From contig NZ_JAHKPN010000052.1 of NCBI RefSeq assembly GCF_018860545.1, positions 124,001 through 188,000 on the forward strand: a DNA stretch of 64,000 bases, written 5' to 3'. Of the stretch, positions 1 to 8,322 are shown piece after piece; position 1 is the stretch's first letter; every line of letters starts with the position of its first letter. This stretch comes from Winogradskyella psychrotolerans (GTDB lineage Bacteria; Bacteroidota; Bacteroidia; Flavobacteriales; Flavobacteriaceae). Below the pieces are notes generated by a model. It was given only the letters and a program-made list of their open reading frames with translations. It was not told the DNA's origin and ran no database searches. Position numbers and translations under genes: made by a program.

Positions 1-1141
1 GTCTTAGCGGGATTTCGGCTAAATCTAAAAGCGTTGGAAATAAATCGGCACCAGATACTAGTACCTCAATCTCAGCACCATTTTGTTGTATCTCTGGCAC
101 ATAAATAAAATAAGGAACACGTAAACCGCCTTCCCATTGATAGCCTTTTCCACCTCGAAGCGACAATTGATTGGTAGAATAATTATCGCCAGAAGTTACG
201 CCTCCATTATCTGAGGTAAACACTACAATGGTATTTTTGTCTAGTCCAGTATCTTTAAGGGTTTGCATCACACTTCCTATGGCTTCGTCAACCTGCTCAA
301 CTAAACCTGCATACACTGGATTATCTTGGTGTTTTCTTGCTGGTAATACACGTTCCATCTCAAAACCATTTTCAGCAATACCCATTTGTTCTGCTTTATC
401 CCTATATTTTTTCCATTTGTCTTTTAAAGTTTGAATTGGTGCATGCACCGCATAAAAAGACAAGTATGCTAAAAAGGTGGTATCTTTGTTTTCTTCAATA
501 AAATTAGATGTTTCTTTAGCCAACTTCATGGACAGTGATATCCCTTTTTCGGCTTCATGATCTTCCATCATCGGATTGTTAAATGGCGAAAAATAACCTC
601 CTTTACCAGGTCCACCTTTTTCATAGCCACCCATGTTGATATCAAAACCATGATTGGTTGGTAACGAATGTTCTTTTTCACCACCTAAATGCCATTTTCC
701 TGCAAAAAAAGTTCTGTATCCATTCTCTTTAAAAACCTCTGGTAAGGTTACATCACTGGTATCTAAATGATGTTTATACTCTGGTGGCAATAATTTGGTA
801 TGTCTATTTTTCTTTTTCCAAGCTTGTCCAGATGGTGCGCCATCAAACTGCGTGATGCCATGCCTTGCCGTAAATTGTCCATTTAATAAACTTGCTCTCG
901 ATGGACTACATACCGCACATGTGGCATAACCGTTTGTAAAAATAGTTCCTGAAGTGGCCAATGCATCAATGTTAGGTGTTTCATAATATTTACTTCCCAT
1001 CACACTTAAGTCTGCATAACCCAAATCGTCCACAACGACAAAAAGGATGTTTGGTTTTGTTGTCTGTGTTATATTGGTTGCGGAGTCGTTGGTTTTACAA
1101 GCCCCTAAAACGATTAAAAATATGAGGATACTTTTTTTCAT
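1..1141 (-). CDS. S1-family sulfatase, lipoprotein (3' end cut by window)
   Basis: Type I sulfatase of the alkaline-phosphatase fold, hydrolysing sulfate esters, probably on algal polysaccharide fragments. The N-terminus is a lipoprotein signal with lipobox LGAC (Cys about residue 15). It is followed by the metal-binding VVVDDLGYAD segment and the maturation motif CSPSR (Cys about 78, the residue converted to formylglycine), then GKWHLGG and VFTSDNGG, all standard S1 landmarks. About 380 residues are present and the C-terminus lies outside the window. The start lies 4 bp after the GH97 gene stop, so the two are probably co-transcribed. Family call is firm. The sulfate position it attacks cannot be read from sequence. 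Confidence 0.93.
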   Translation of the reverse strand, partial: MKKSILIFLIVLGACKTNDSATNITQTTKPNILFVVVDDLGYADLSVMGSKYYETPNIDALATSGTIFTNGYATCAVCSPSRASLLNGQFTARHGITQFDGAPSGQAWKKKNRHTKLLPPEYKHHLDTSDVTLPEVFKENGYRTFFAGKWHLGGEKEHSLPTNHGFDINMGGYEKGGPGKGGYFSPFNNPMMEDHEAEKGISLSMKLAKETSNFIEENKDTTFLAYLSFYAVHAPIQTLKDKWKKYRDKAEQMGIAENGFEMERVLPARKHQDNPVYAGLVEQVDEAIGSVMQTLKDTGLDKNTIVVFTSDNGGVTSGDNYSTNQLSLRGGKGYQWEGGLRVPYFIYVPEIQQNGAEIEVLVSGADLFPTLLDLAEIPLR

Positions 1142-1145
1142 TATT

Positions 1146-3041
1146 TTACATTTTATCAGGTCTTATCCACATACAATGGCCACCACCTTCAACCATTTTA
1201 GCGTATACTACATCACCTTTTGTTGCCGTTGCTGTTCGTACTTTGTAAGCTTCAGGATTTGTTTTACTATTTGTGCTTTCAGCATCTTCGTAATAGGTGA
1301 TTTTGTAGGTTTTATTATCTTTTAAAAAGTCTAAAGCGATATCTAAAGTCCCTCCTTCAGCATGAACGGAACCAATAAACCACGCTTCCCCATATCTTCT
1401 CGCTGTAGAAACATATGCATCCATTTTGGCATGCAATACTTTACTCTCATCCCATTTTCCAGCAGGCATTTGTTTTATAAATTCAAATATATCTGATTTT
1501 GCTGCATAAGCTTCAGGTGCATCTGGAAGACAGACCAAGCCACTAAATACAATTAATGTTCTTGCCGCTTCTGCTGTTACTGTTGTAAGTAATGAATTTA
1601 ATTTTTTAGGCCCTTTTGCGCGTTTACCTGCATTGACACCTGATATATCAAAAATACCATTATTCATATCTAGAGGTCCTTGGATACCATTTATTAGTGC
1701 CATTCTTATAAAAGTTTTTGGCGTAAATGCACGTTTGGAATCTTGCTGGGCATGGCAAAATTCTTTAGTAATTGCGTTTGGAAACGTTCTAGAGATTCCT
1801 GTAAAAGGCACAGGACGATCATGAAAATCAATGAGTAAATGACTCTTAGCACTTAAGCGAATGGCATGTCTTGTAAATTCTACATTGTCGCGCATAAAAC
1901 CATATTTTACACCCTTCGCATGTAAAGACTTAAAATAAGGGAACAAAGCTTCATCTCCATAATCTCCTTTTTTTCTATCATAATACAAGAGTAGTGATAC
2001 TCCTTTTTCGTTGGCGTACGTCGAAATTTTGTCGAAATCTAATTGTTTTGAGATTTCAAGATGACCTTGTTCAACGTCTGTATACCAACCAGCATCAATC
2101 ATAACATATTCTATATCATTTTCTGAAGCAAAATCTATAAAACGCAAATAGCTATCCGTATTTATACCATAGTTAAACCCATCTTCTGCTTTGAATCCAT
2201 GTACTCTCCAGTCCCAAAGTGTTTTCCCTGGTTTTATCCAAGACGGATTTTCAATTTGATTAGGAGCTGCAACATTTAAAGGCACTGTATTGGTTAATAA
2301 ATCTCCAATTTTATCTTCTATAAGAATTAATCTCCACGGTGTAATTAAGCTATTATCATTTGAATGAAATTCATTATCAGAAATTAGTGTATTCCTTTTC
2401 TTATCGAATTTAAAATCAATCACATTAAATCCCGGAGCACTTACCAAATCGGATTCTAGAAGTGATAAAAATTTATGCTGGTCACTTTCTACAATTATTG
2501 GCATATTGAATTCCTGTATTAAGGAATCCTTCATTTTTAAATCTTCTATAACTATAGGCCCAACAGGTTCGCGCTCACCAGCTGGAGAATATAAACTACT
2601 TGTATCTTCCAGATCATATTCTATAAAAAAGGAAGGTTGAGTACCTTCTGAAATTTCACTAGCTTTAAATCGAAAAGCAACGCCTTTATTGTAAATTCTT
2701 ACTAAAAGTGTTACTGGAATACCTTCGTAGTTTAGAGATACATCCAATTCATTATAATGGTTTTCAATTTCACTGAACTGTCCCCAAACCGGATTCCAAA
2801 TTGCATTGACTTGGTTTATTTTAGTATTTAGAATCTCAACTTTTGATCCTTGTAGAACTGAAATTTCAGAATTTGAAACTAATATAATTTCATTATCATA
2901 AAGATTGTACGTTAATTGATTTTGTGCATCGTTTAAAACAATTTTAACTTCACCATCAGGAGATGTGATTTCTAATTGATGTGATTTTGTACAATTACAA
3001 AAAGTTAGAATAAAAATTACTAAAACGACTATATTTTTCAT
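1146..3041 (-). CDS. Divergent GH97-family glycoside hydrolase
   Basis: 631-residue exported protein, probably a lipoprotein (Cys at 15 or 17). Family GH97 contains inverting alpha-glucosidases (SusB type) and retaining alpha-galactosidases. GH97 layout is clear: an N-terminal beta-sandwich beginning ITSPDG, the TPWRLI and WDWRVHGF landmarks (about 234-283), a barrel strand VMIDAGWY (about 313-320), RTFPNAITKE (about 418-427), and a C-terminal beta domain. Two canonical catalytic neighbourhoods look altered. The usual KVDF segment reads KYGFMRDN (379-386), so the retaining-type Asp is replaced by Gly. The usual EGxxGNE segment reads KEFCHAQ. The mechanism and substrate are therefore uncertain. 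It heads a short unit with the downstream sulfatase (4-bp gap) and has its own 217-bp upstream region. Confidence 0.8.
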   Translation of the reverse strand: MKNIVVLVIFILTFCNCTKSHQLEITSPDGEVKIVLNDAQNQLTYNLYDNEIILVSNSEISVLQGSKVEILNTKINQVNAIWNPVWGQFSEIENHYNELDVSLNYEGIPVTLLVRIYNKGVAFRFKASEISEGTQPSFFIEYDLEDTSSLYSPAGEREPVGPIVIEDLKMKDSLIQEFNMPIIVESDQHKFLSLLESDLVSAPGFNVIDFKFDKKRNTLISDNEFHSNDNSLITPWRLILIEDKIGDLLTNTVPLNVAAPNQIENPSWIKPGKTLWDWRVHGFKAEDGFNYGINTDSYLRFIDFASENDIEYVMIDAGWYTDVEQGHLEISKQLDFDKISTYANEKGVSLLLYYDRKKGDYGDEALFPYFKSLHAKGVKYGFMRDNVEFTRHAIRLSAKSHLLIDFHDRPVPFTGISRTFPNAITKEFCHAQQDSKRAFTPKTFIRMALINGIQGPLDMNNGIFDISGVNAGKRAKGPKKLNSLLTTVTAEAARTLIVFSGLVCLPDAPEAYAAKSDIFEFIKQMPAGKWDESKVLHAKMDAYVSTARRYGEAWFIGSVHAEGGTLDIALDFLKDNKTYKITYYEDAESTNSKTNPEAYKVRTATATKGDVVYAKMVEGGGHCMWIRPDKM

Positions 3042-3139
3042 TCTGAAAAGAGATTAAAAGTTTCAAAAACTGCTGATAAATTTTTCTCGTACTAATCAAC
3101 AATGAAGCTAATTTAGATAACCTCTCTTATTTAAACTTC

Positions 3140-3158
3140 TAATTTTTAACCCATTTAA
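3140..3158 (-). promoter_or_regulatory. Candidate upstream box shared with 34642-34660
   Basis: Read on the minus strand this is TAAATGG, one variable base, then TTAAAAATTA. Nearly the same string occurs in the 449-bp gap upstream of the GH29 gene starting at 34349. Both copies sit upstream of the first gene of a transcription unit, about 100 and about 295 bp before the start codon. This could be a shared regulator or RNA-polymerase contact, but AT-rich chance similarity is possible. Confidence 0.3.
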
Positions 3159-3167
3159 TGTACAATT

Positions 3168-3181
3168 CAATCAATTGATTG
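3168..3181. promoter_or_regulatory. 14-bp perfect palindrome CAATCAATTGATTG
   Basis: Perfect dyad in the 217-bp region upstream of the GH97 gene, about 130 bp before its start codon and 10 bp from the candidate shared box. It has the size and symmetry of a dimeric transcription-factor operator. No regulator gene is present in the window to pair with it. Confidence 0.35.
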
Positions 3182-3222
3182 TGCTTTTTCTCTTTTAACA
3201 TAATTACTTAAGTCTCAAAACC

Positions 3223-3256
3223 GGTACTTATTAGCTTATGAGTTAATAGCCGTACC
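3223..3256 (-). terminator. Hairpin terminator candidate after the sulfatase/FGE unit
   Basis: Directly after the sulfatase stop at 3259, the minus strand reads GGTAC, a 3-nt bulge, TATTA, a short loop, TAATA, one unpaired base, GTACC, then a weak GGTTTT tract. This makes a bulged stem of about 10 bp. It would separate the sulfatase/FGE unit from the GH97 unit. The U-tract is poor, so confidence is moderate. Confidence 0.4.
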
Positions 3257-3258
3257 TA

Positions 3259-4692
3259 TTATTTAGTTTGCCTTTCTTTTGAAAACAGCTTTTCATTAGG
3301 ACTTTTAGGCAATTCAATTTGCCATTGCTGTATTTCTTTTAGTAATCGTTTTGCTACACCTGAATTGGCCTCTTTTAGATCATTTTTTTCACTTATATCT
3401 AGTGTAATATCATACAATTCATAATAACTCAAATCGTTGTTTGCAACCAATTTCCAATTTTGGTCAACAACCGCATAAGACACCCAATGGTTTGGTGTAT
3501 TTGTCTTTGCAGGCCAACGCGATTCATATTTCCAAAAAAGCGGTTTTGTTCGTAAGGGATACGTTTTTCCTTGAAGGGTTGACACTTGGCTAATTCCATC
3601 TGGATTAAAAGCTTTAGGTAAATTCACATTCGCTATTTCACAAAACGTTGGTAATAGATCTACTGCCGACATTAAAGAGGTATCATCAATAACTCCTGCT
3701 TTAATTTTACCTGGCCAACGAGCAATAAATGGCACTCCTATTCCACCTTCAAATAGTGATGCTTTATACCCTTTTCTTCCTCCTGTTATGCCTTTTGATG
3801 CACTTGTATCATAACCAGCTCCAGTGGCAGAATCATATTTAAGTTTTAATTCCTTCACTTCAACGGCAGCTCTTGCAGGTCCATTATCTGAACTAAATAT
3901 TACAAGTGTGTTATCGGTTATTTCTAAGCGATCAAGAGCATCTAATAACTCACCAATGCGATCATCTGCATGAGATATTATAGCTGCATAAATATTATCA
4001 TCTTCTGCTAATTCTGGAAAACGCTGTTGGTATTTTGGAATGACATGATGCGGTGTATGCGGTTCATGTATCCATAAATTAATAAAAAATGGTTTGTTTG
4101 CTTTATTAGATTTTTCGATAAAAGCAATTGTATTGTTAACGTCTTCATGAACTGGCATTTGTGTTCCCGAACAGTTAAATGCTCCATATTCATCGTAACC
4201 ATATTCACCAGGTGAAGGAGAATCTGCAATCATATTATTTGAAAGATGCCATTTTCCAAAATGTGCGGTAGCATAACCACTTTCTTGTAATAATCTTGGT
4301 AATACTATGGCATCTTGGTCTAACCAATCTGGCATGTTACGTCGCGCATTATCTTCTACCCATGCAAAGTGACCATCAATGTTATGTCTCGCCGGAAATT
4401 GCCCTGTCATCACTGCTACTCTACTTGGAGAACACACACCACTAGCTACAGTAAATCGTTGAAAATCGGTACCTTCATGTACCAAACGATCTATATTTGG
4501 TGTTTTAATATAAGGATGACCATGTGCACTTAAATCTCCCCAACCCCAATCATCGGCAAAAATAAATACAATATTAGGTCTGGTTTCTTCTACTGTTTTC
4601 TGGTCATTAGAATTTACATTTGTGCCATTTTTACACCCATAAATACATACAAGAACAATAAAGCTTAGAGTTATTAATTTTAAAATTCGCAT
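3259..4692 (-). CDS. S1-family sulfatase, lipoprotein
   Basis: 477-residue arylsulfatase-like enzyme. Lipoprotein signal peptide with Cys20 (IYGC). Metal-ligand segment FADDWGWGDLSAHG (45-58), maturation motif CSPSR (87-91), GKWHLS, and FSSDNGPA in the middle. It ends with the usual small C-terminal subdomain. It closely resembles the sulfatase at 21810-23261 in the ADDWG segment, in MTGQFPAR after the active site, and in overall length, so the two are probably paralogues with related specificity. It lies 14 bp downstream of the formylglycine-generating enzyme gene, a pairing that suggests co-expression of a sulfatase with its maturase. A hairpin follows the stop. Confidence 0.93.
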   Translation of the reverse strand: MRILKLITLSFIVLVCIYGCKNGTNVNSNDQKTVEETRPNIVFIFADDWGWGDLSAHGHPYIKTPNIDRLVHEGTDFQRFTVASGVCSPSRVAVMTGQFPARHNIDGHFAWVEDNARRNMPDWLDQDAIVLPRLLQESGYATAHFGKWHLSNNMIADSPSPGEYGYDEYGAFNCSGTQMPVHEDVNNTIAFIEKSNKANKPFFINLWIHEPHTPHHVIPKYQQRFPELAEDDNIYAAIISHADDRIGELLDALDRLEITDNTLVIFSSDNGPARAAVEVKELKLKYDSATGAGYDTSASKGITGGRKGYKASLFEGGIGVPFIARWPGKIKAGVIDDTSLMSAVDLLPTFCEIANVNLPKAFNPDGISQVSTLQGKTYPLRTKPLFWKYESRWPAKTNTPNHWVSYAVVDQNWKLVANNDLSYYELYDITLDISEKNDLKEANSGVAKRLLKEIQQWQIELPKSPNEKLFSKERQTK

Positions 4693-4706
4693 TGTACTAT
4701 TTTTTA

Positions 4707-5828
4707 TTATTTCTCTAACATCTTAGGAGTGGCAACAGTTCTAAATCCTAAATGTTCTAAAGACGAATCTCTACTGGTTCCCATTCTAGCCGAAATTCTA
4801 TAACTCGCACAATAAGAATCGCTGCACAAAAAAGACCCTCCTTTAGTTATTTTCTCTTGCACATATGGGTTATTGGGATTATAGGCTTTGGCCGCTCCTT
4901 TTGGATTCACAGCAGGCTGTTTTGAAGATGCTAATTCACTGTAATAATTAATATTATACCAATCAGCAGTCCATTCCCAAACATTGCCTGCCATATCGAA
5001 CAATCCATAACCATTTGCTGGATATGATTTTACAGGTGCTCGCAATTCGTAACCATCCTCTTTGGAGTTATTAAGTGGAAACTCCCCCTCCCAACTATTC
5101 GCCATTTTAGAAAGTTGAGACCGATCATCTCCCCAAAAATAAATGGTATTTTCTTTACCACCTTTTGCAGCATATTCCCATTCAGCTTCAGTTGGTAGTC
5201 GTCTATTTGCCCATTCGCAATAGGCCACGGCATCTTCATGAGATACCTGAACTACTGGATAATTTTCCTTTCCTTCAATACTACTCCCTTTTCCGTTAGG
5301 CTGTTTCCAAGTCGCACCAATTGACCAATGCCACCATTGTGAAAAATCATATAAATTTGGAACGGAAGATTTCGTTTTCTTAAACGTCATGGAACCTGCT
5401 TGCAAAATAGAATCGTGAGGTTTTGGCGTGCCTTCAGGCACTTGTTTTTTCATCTCTTCCCAATCCACATCTTTTTCAGCGGTTGTTACATACCCTGTAG
5501 CCTTTACAAATTCAGCAAACTGCGCATTAGTAACTTCTGTGATATCCATGAAAAACCCATCGACTTTCACGTTATGACTCGGCTTTTCATGTTGCATAGC
5601 CATGTTATCTTGAGCAACAGCACCTTGTGTAAATGTGCCGCCTGGTATCCAAACCATACCTTTGGGAATTGAGTCTGGAACTTTTTCAGCGACCTGAGTC
5701 TCTTCACTTTCAACAATTTTTACAGGTGTGCCTGTAAGTTCTGTACTTTCCACTTTAGTTTCGTTCTTACATGAAACGCTAATTAAAAAGGCTACTATGA
5801 CTTGAAAAAAAATGACTTTTGAATTCAT
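4707..5828 (-). CDS. Formylglycine-generating enzyme (FGE-sulfatase family), exported
   Basis: 373-residue FGE/SUMF1-family protein. FGE oxidises the active-site Cys of sulfatases to C-alpha-formylglycine using O2 and copper. The fold landmarks are all visible: IPGGTFTQG (61-69), the DITEVTNAQF segment, RRLPTEAEWEYAA (209-221), DMAGNVWEWTADW (278-290) and KGGSFLC. The two catalytic or copper-binding cysteines of FGE are present at 335 and 340 in GGSFLCSDSYC. This argues for a true maturase rather than the FGE-fold gliding lipoproteins GldJ/GldK. The N-terminus is a hydrophobic signal ending in Cys20 (a loose lipobox, ISVSC), then a low-complexity linker to about residue 55. This predicts an extracytoplasmic, membrane-anchored maturase, which is unusual. 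It precedes a sulfatase by 14 bp. Confidence 0.88.
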   Translation of the reverse strand: MNSKVIFFQVIVAFLISVSCKNETKVESTELTGTPVKIVESEETQVAEKVPDSIPKGMVWIPGGTFTQGAVAQDNMAMQHEKPSHNVKVDGFFMDITEVTNAQFAEFVKATGYVTTAEKDVDWEEMKKQVPEGTPKPHDSILQAGSMTFKKTKSSVPNLYDFSQWWHWSIGATWKQPNGKGSSIEGKENYPVVQVSHEDAVAYCEWANRRLPTEAEWEYAAKGGKENTIYFWGDDRSQLSKMANSWEGEFPLNNSKEDGYELRAPVKSYPANGYGLFDMAGNVWEWTADWYNINYYSELASSKQPAVNPKGAAKAYNPNNPYVQEKITKGGSFLCSDSYCASYRISARMGTSRDSSLEHLGFRTVATPKMLEK

Positions 5829-6070
5829 TAAAATGAAATTATATGATGTAAAAAAATTATAAAAAGGAGTGTAATTTACTAAAAGATTTATTCAATTTAA
5901 CTTTAAAGATTTAATCTTCTAAAATAATTTGATTTGCTTTTCAAACAAAAAAACTACACCGAAAAACCAATTCAACTAAATAGCTTTGGCTTGAATTAAA
6001 CCCTATAAAACCAGAACTATCGCTAATCAAATTGAAGTATTATTACTAAAATATAGAATTATTTTTATGG

Positions 6071-8248
6071 CTACTCTTCGCGTAATCCCACTTTAGATAA
6101 ATCGAGAGGTACAATCCCCATGTCTAATGCTGGTGAACCTGGTTTTAATCTAAAATCACCATTTTCAGGATCTACAAACATTGGATCTACAGCTTTACTA
6201 TGTAAATCCACACCATCTGTTTGATTCTTTTTAAGGAGTTCTACCCCTTTATTAGGATCTGGTTTACAGAAATAAATATTGTAATCCGTATCTGCATCCA
6301 TAGCTCGTGCCAATGCCCGTCCTCTCCGATCTTCAGAACTACCTGCTTTACCAGGAGGCAACTCATCAATAAACGTATCTGATGCTGATAAGGAATAAAA
6401 AATGTTTTTCTTAATTGAGCCACCTGTCAGTGGTCCTTCTCTTACCGATAAATAATAACCTCTTGGTGGTGCAATAATATTATATACCACATTATTTTCC
6501 ACTTTATTATCTAATTTAGTGAGGATGCCTTGTGAGGTCGCATTATAAATCAGGTTTTCTGAAATCAGTGTCCCTGTTTGTCCACCATCTGTTCTAATTG
6601 CGGCTTGCATTATCATATCGGCAACCATATCATGTATATAGTTACGTCGAATGATATTGCCTTTTCCAGCACCACGAATATAAATAGCATTACCATCTCC
6701 AAGTCGTTGCATACCGTGATGTATTTCGTTTAGCTCTACGATATTATCATGCGTATGCAAGTAAGGCAAAACGTCTTCCAATGTCACATCTTTAGAAAAT
6801 TCTGGTAGTTCATTACTACGTAGCGTTCTCATCAGTTCGCGTCCATTGCCTTTCTTGGCAAAGAAATGGGTCATAAAACCCGAAAGAATAATAGCTGTAT
6901 AATCTAAATGGTGTATAAGATTATTGGCGATATGATTTTCACCACTCTGCCAAACTAAAATTCCAGGTGAATGCCAATAAATTTCACCTACATGATGAAT
7001 ATTATTATTGTAAACTGTATTCTTTTTGTTCACATCTTTGGTTCCTGGTCCATAACCTGCAAGCAAAATGCCTCCACCTCCCATGTGTTCAATATGGTTA
7101 CTTGAAATGGTATTATTCATGCCATGTAAATCCACACGAATCGCACCACTTCCACTATGTAAAAAATGATTTTGTTCGATAACGCAATTTTCGGTTCCTC
7201 TAAATCTCACCAAGGCATTACCTTTATCAAACATATCCCAATCGTGTTGGAAACCTGCGTCATCTGGAGTTAGGGTATAACGTTCACCGTGTTTAAAAGT
7301 TAGACCTTTAAAATGAAGATTACGAACAGGAATATCCTTTGCCTTCTTTTCATTTATTTTTCCTTCTACACGGATAAATTCTATAAGTTGTGGGGCATAT
7401 ACTGTAGACTCATTACGTGGCCACAGATATACCTTACCTTCTTTGGTGTTTAAAACCCATTCGCCAGGTTCATCTAATGCCTCAATCACATTTTCTACCC
7501 AAGCATTCTCTGTGTCCTTTAAAAAATGAAGCACATTCATAGCATAGGTCGCATCGATTGTGGTGTTTACTGTTTGCTTTTTGGCATTATACGATTCAAC
7601 AGGCAGCATATTGGTGATCCAAGCATGGTGCGGTCTTACTTTTATTTCAGCATCATCCATATTTTTGTAATCATGAAATACACCATCAGGAAAATGAAGT
7701 CTATTTCTCCCATTAGTTTTTTCTTCAGTAATAAAACCTTTTGATTGAGCTCTTGGTAGCATGCCTTCTTCATCGTAAAGTGTCAAAAATTTATCTGAAA
7801 CATCAGCGACCATAATATTGCCTTTCGCTGCATCAGGTAATCCAGGAATTTCAGTGGTTACTTTTTCCCAACCATTAATTTGTTTCCCAGAACTAAATAC
7901 TGGTTTTTCCCCAGGATACCCAGCATATGTAATAGTATTTGTTCCTTCACCTGAATCTTCTAAACCAAATACAATCGTTTTGTTGAGTTGATATACTCCA
8001 TCACGAATAAGCACGACAATATCTTTTGATTTGCCTTTTTTCAAATCACGAACGGCATTTTTGGCTTGTTCCAAAGTTGCAAAAGGCCCATCGGTACCTT
8101 CCGCATTTGGACTATCTAAAGTCCCAGACCATTTATCAGAGCCTTTTACGGACACATAAAAATCTGCATTAGTCTCCGTTGGGTTTTGAGCCATACAACT
8201 AGCATATCCAATAATCAATGACAGTGCTATTATTAATTGTTTTTTCAT
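6071..8248 (-). CDS. Right-handed beta-helix glycosidase, GH141-like (copy 1)
   Basis: 725-residue secreted protein with a signal peptide to about residue 20, then DFYVSVKGSDKWSGT, the start typical of large parallel-beta-helix carbohydrate enzymes. Repeated coil motifs rich in N-x-I and N-x-HH follow, including NNNIHHVG, GGGGILLAGYGPGTKD and the stretch around residues 350-600. The end reads DFRLKPGSPALDMG, a common close for such proteins. GH141 contains alpha-L-fucosidases and a xylanase and is a frequent member of fucoidan loci. The assignment rests on overall pattern and context rather than on a diagnostic catalytic motif. Closely related to the copies at 34799-36958 and 51405-53669. GH120 or an uncharacterised beta-helix family remains possible. 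Confidence 0.68.
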   Translation of the reverse strand: MKKQLIIALSLIIGYASCMAQNPTETNADFYVSVKGSDKWSGTLDSPNAEGTDGPFATLEQAKNAVRDLKKGKSKDIVVLIRDGVYQLNKTIVFGLEDSGEGTNTITYAGYPGEKPVFSSGKQINGWEKVTTEIPGLPDAAKGNIMVADVSDKFLTLYDEEGMLPRAQSKGFITEEKTNGRNRLHFPDGVFHDYKNMDDAEIKVRPHHAWITNMLPVESYNAKKQTVNTTIDATYAMNVLHFLKDTENAWVENVIEALDEPGEWVLNTKEGKVYLWPRNESTVYAPQLIEFIRVEGKINEKKAKDIPVRNLHFKGLTFKHGERYTLTPDDAGFQHDWDMFDKGNALVRFRGTENCVIEQNHFLHSGSGAIRVDLHGMNNTISSNHIEHMGGGGILLAGYGPGTKDVNKKNTVYNNNIHHVGEIYWHSPGILVWQSGENHIANNLIHHLDYTAIILSGFMTHFFAKKGNGRELMRTLRSNELPEFSKDVTLEDVLPYLHTHDNIVELNEIHHGMQRLGDGNAIYIRGAGKGNIIRRNYIHDMVADMIMQAAIRTDGGQTGTLISENLIYNATSQGILTKLDNKVENNVVYNIIAPPRGYYLSVREGPLTGGSIKKNIFYSLSASDTFIDELPPGKAGSSEDRRGRALARAMDADTDYNIYFCKPDPNKGVELLKKNQTDGVDLHSKAVDPMFVDPENGDFRLKPGSPALDMGIVPLDLSKVGLREE

Positions 8249-8322
8249 TTTTCAATATTTTTTTTTAATCAATTAGTTTTTTGAATAATTCTAAAAGAAT
8301 ATATTCATGTATAAAAATTATA

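Noticed and set aside
4707-5828. GldJ/GldK-type gliding lipoprotein instead of FGE
   Set aside because: Both catalytic cysteines and the GGSFLCSDSYC context are intact, and the gene precedes a sulfatase. The gliding proteins are not expected to keep the pair.
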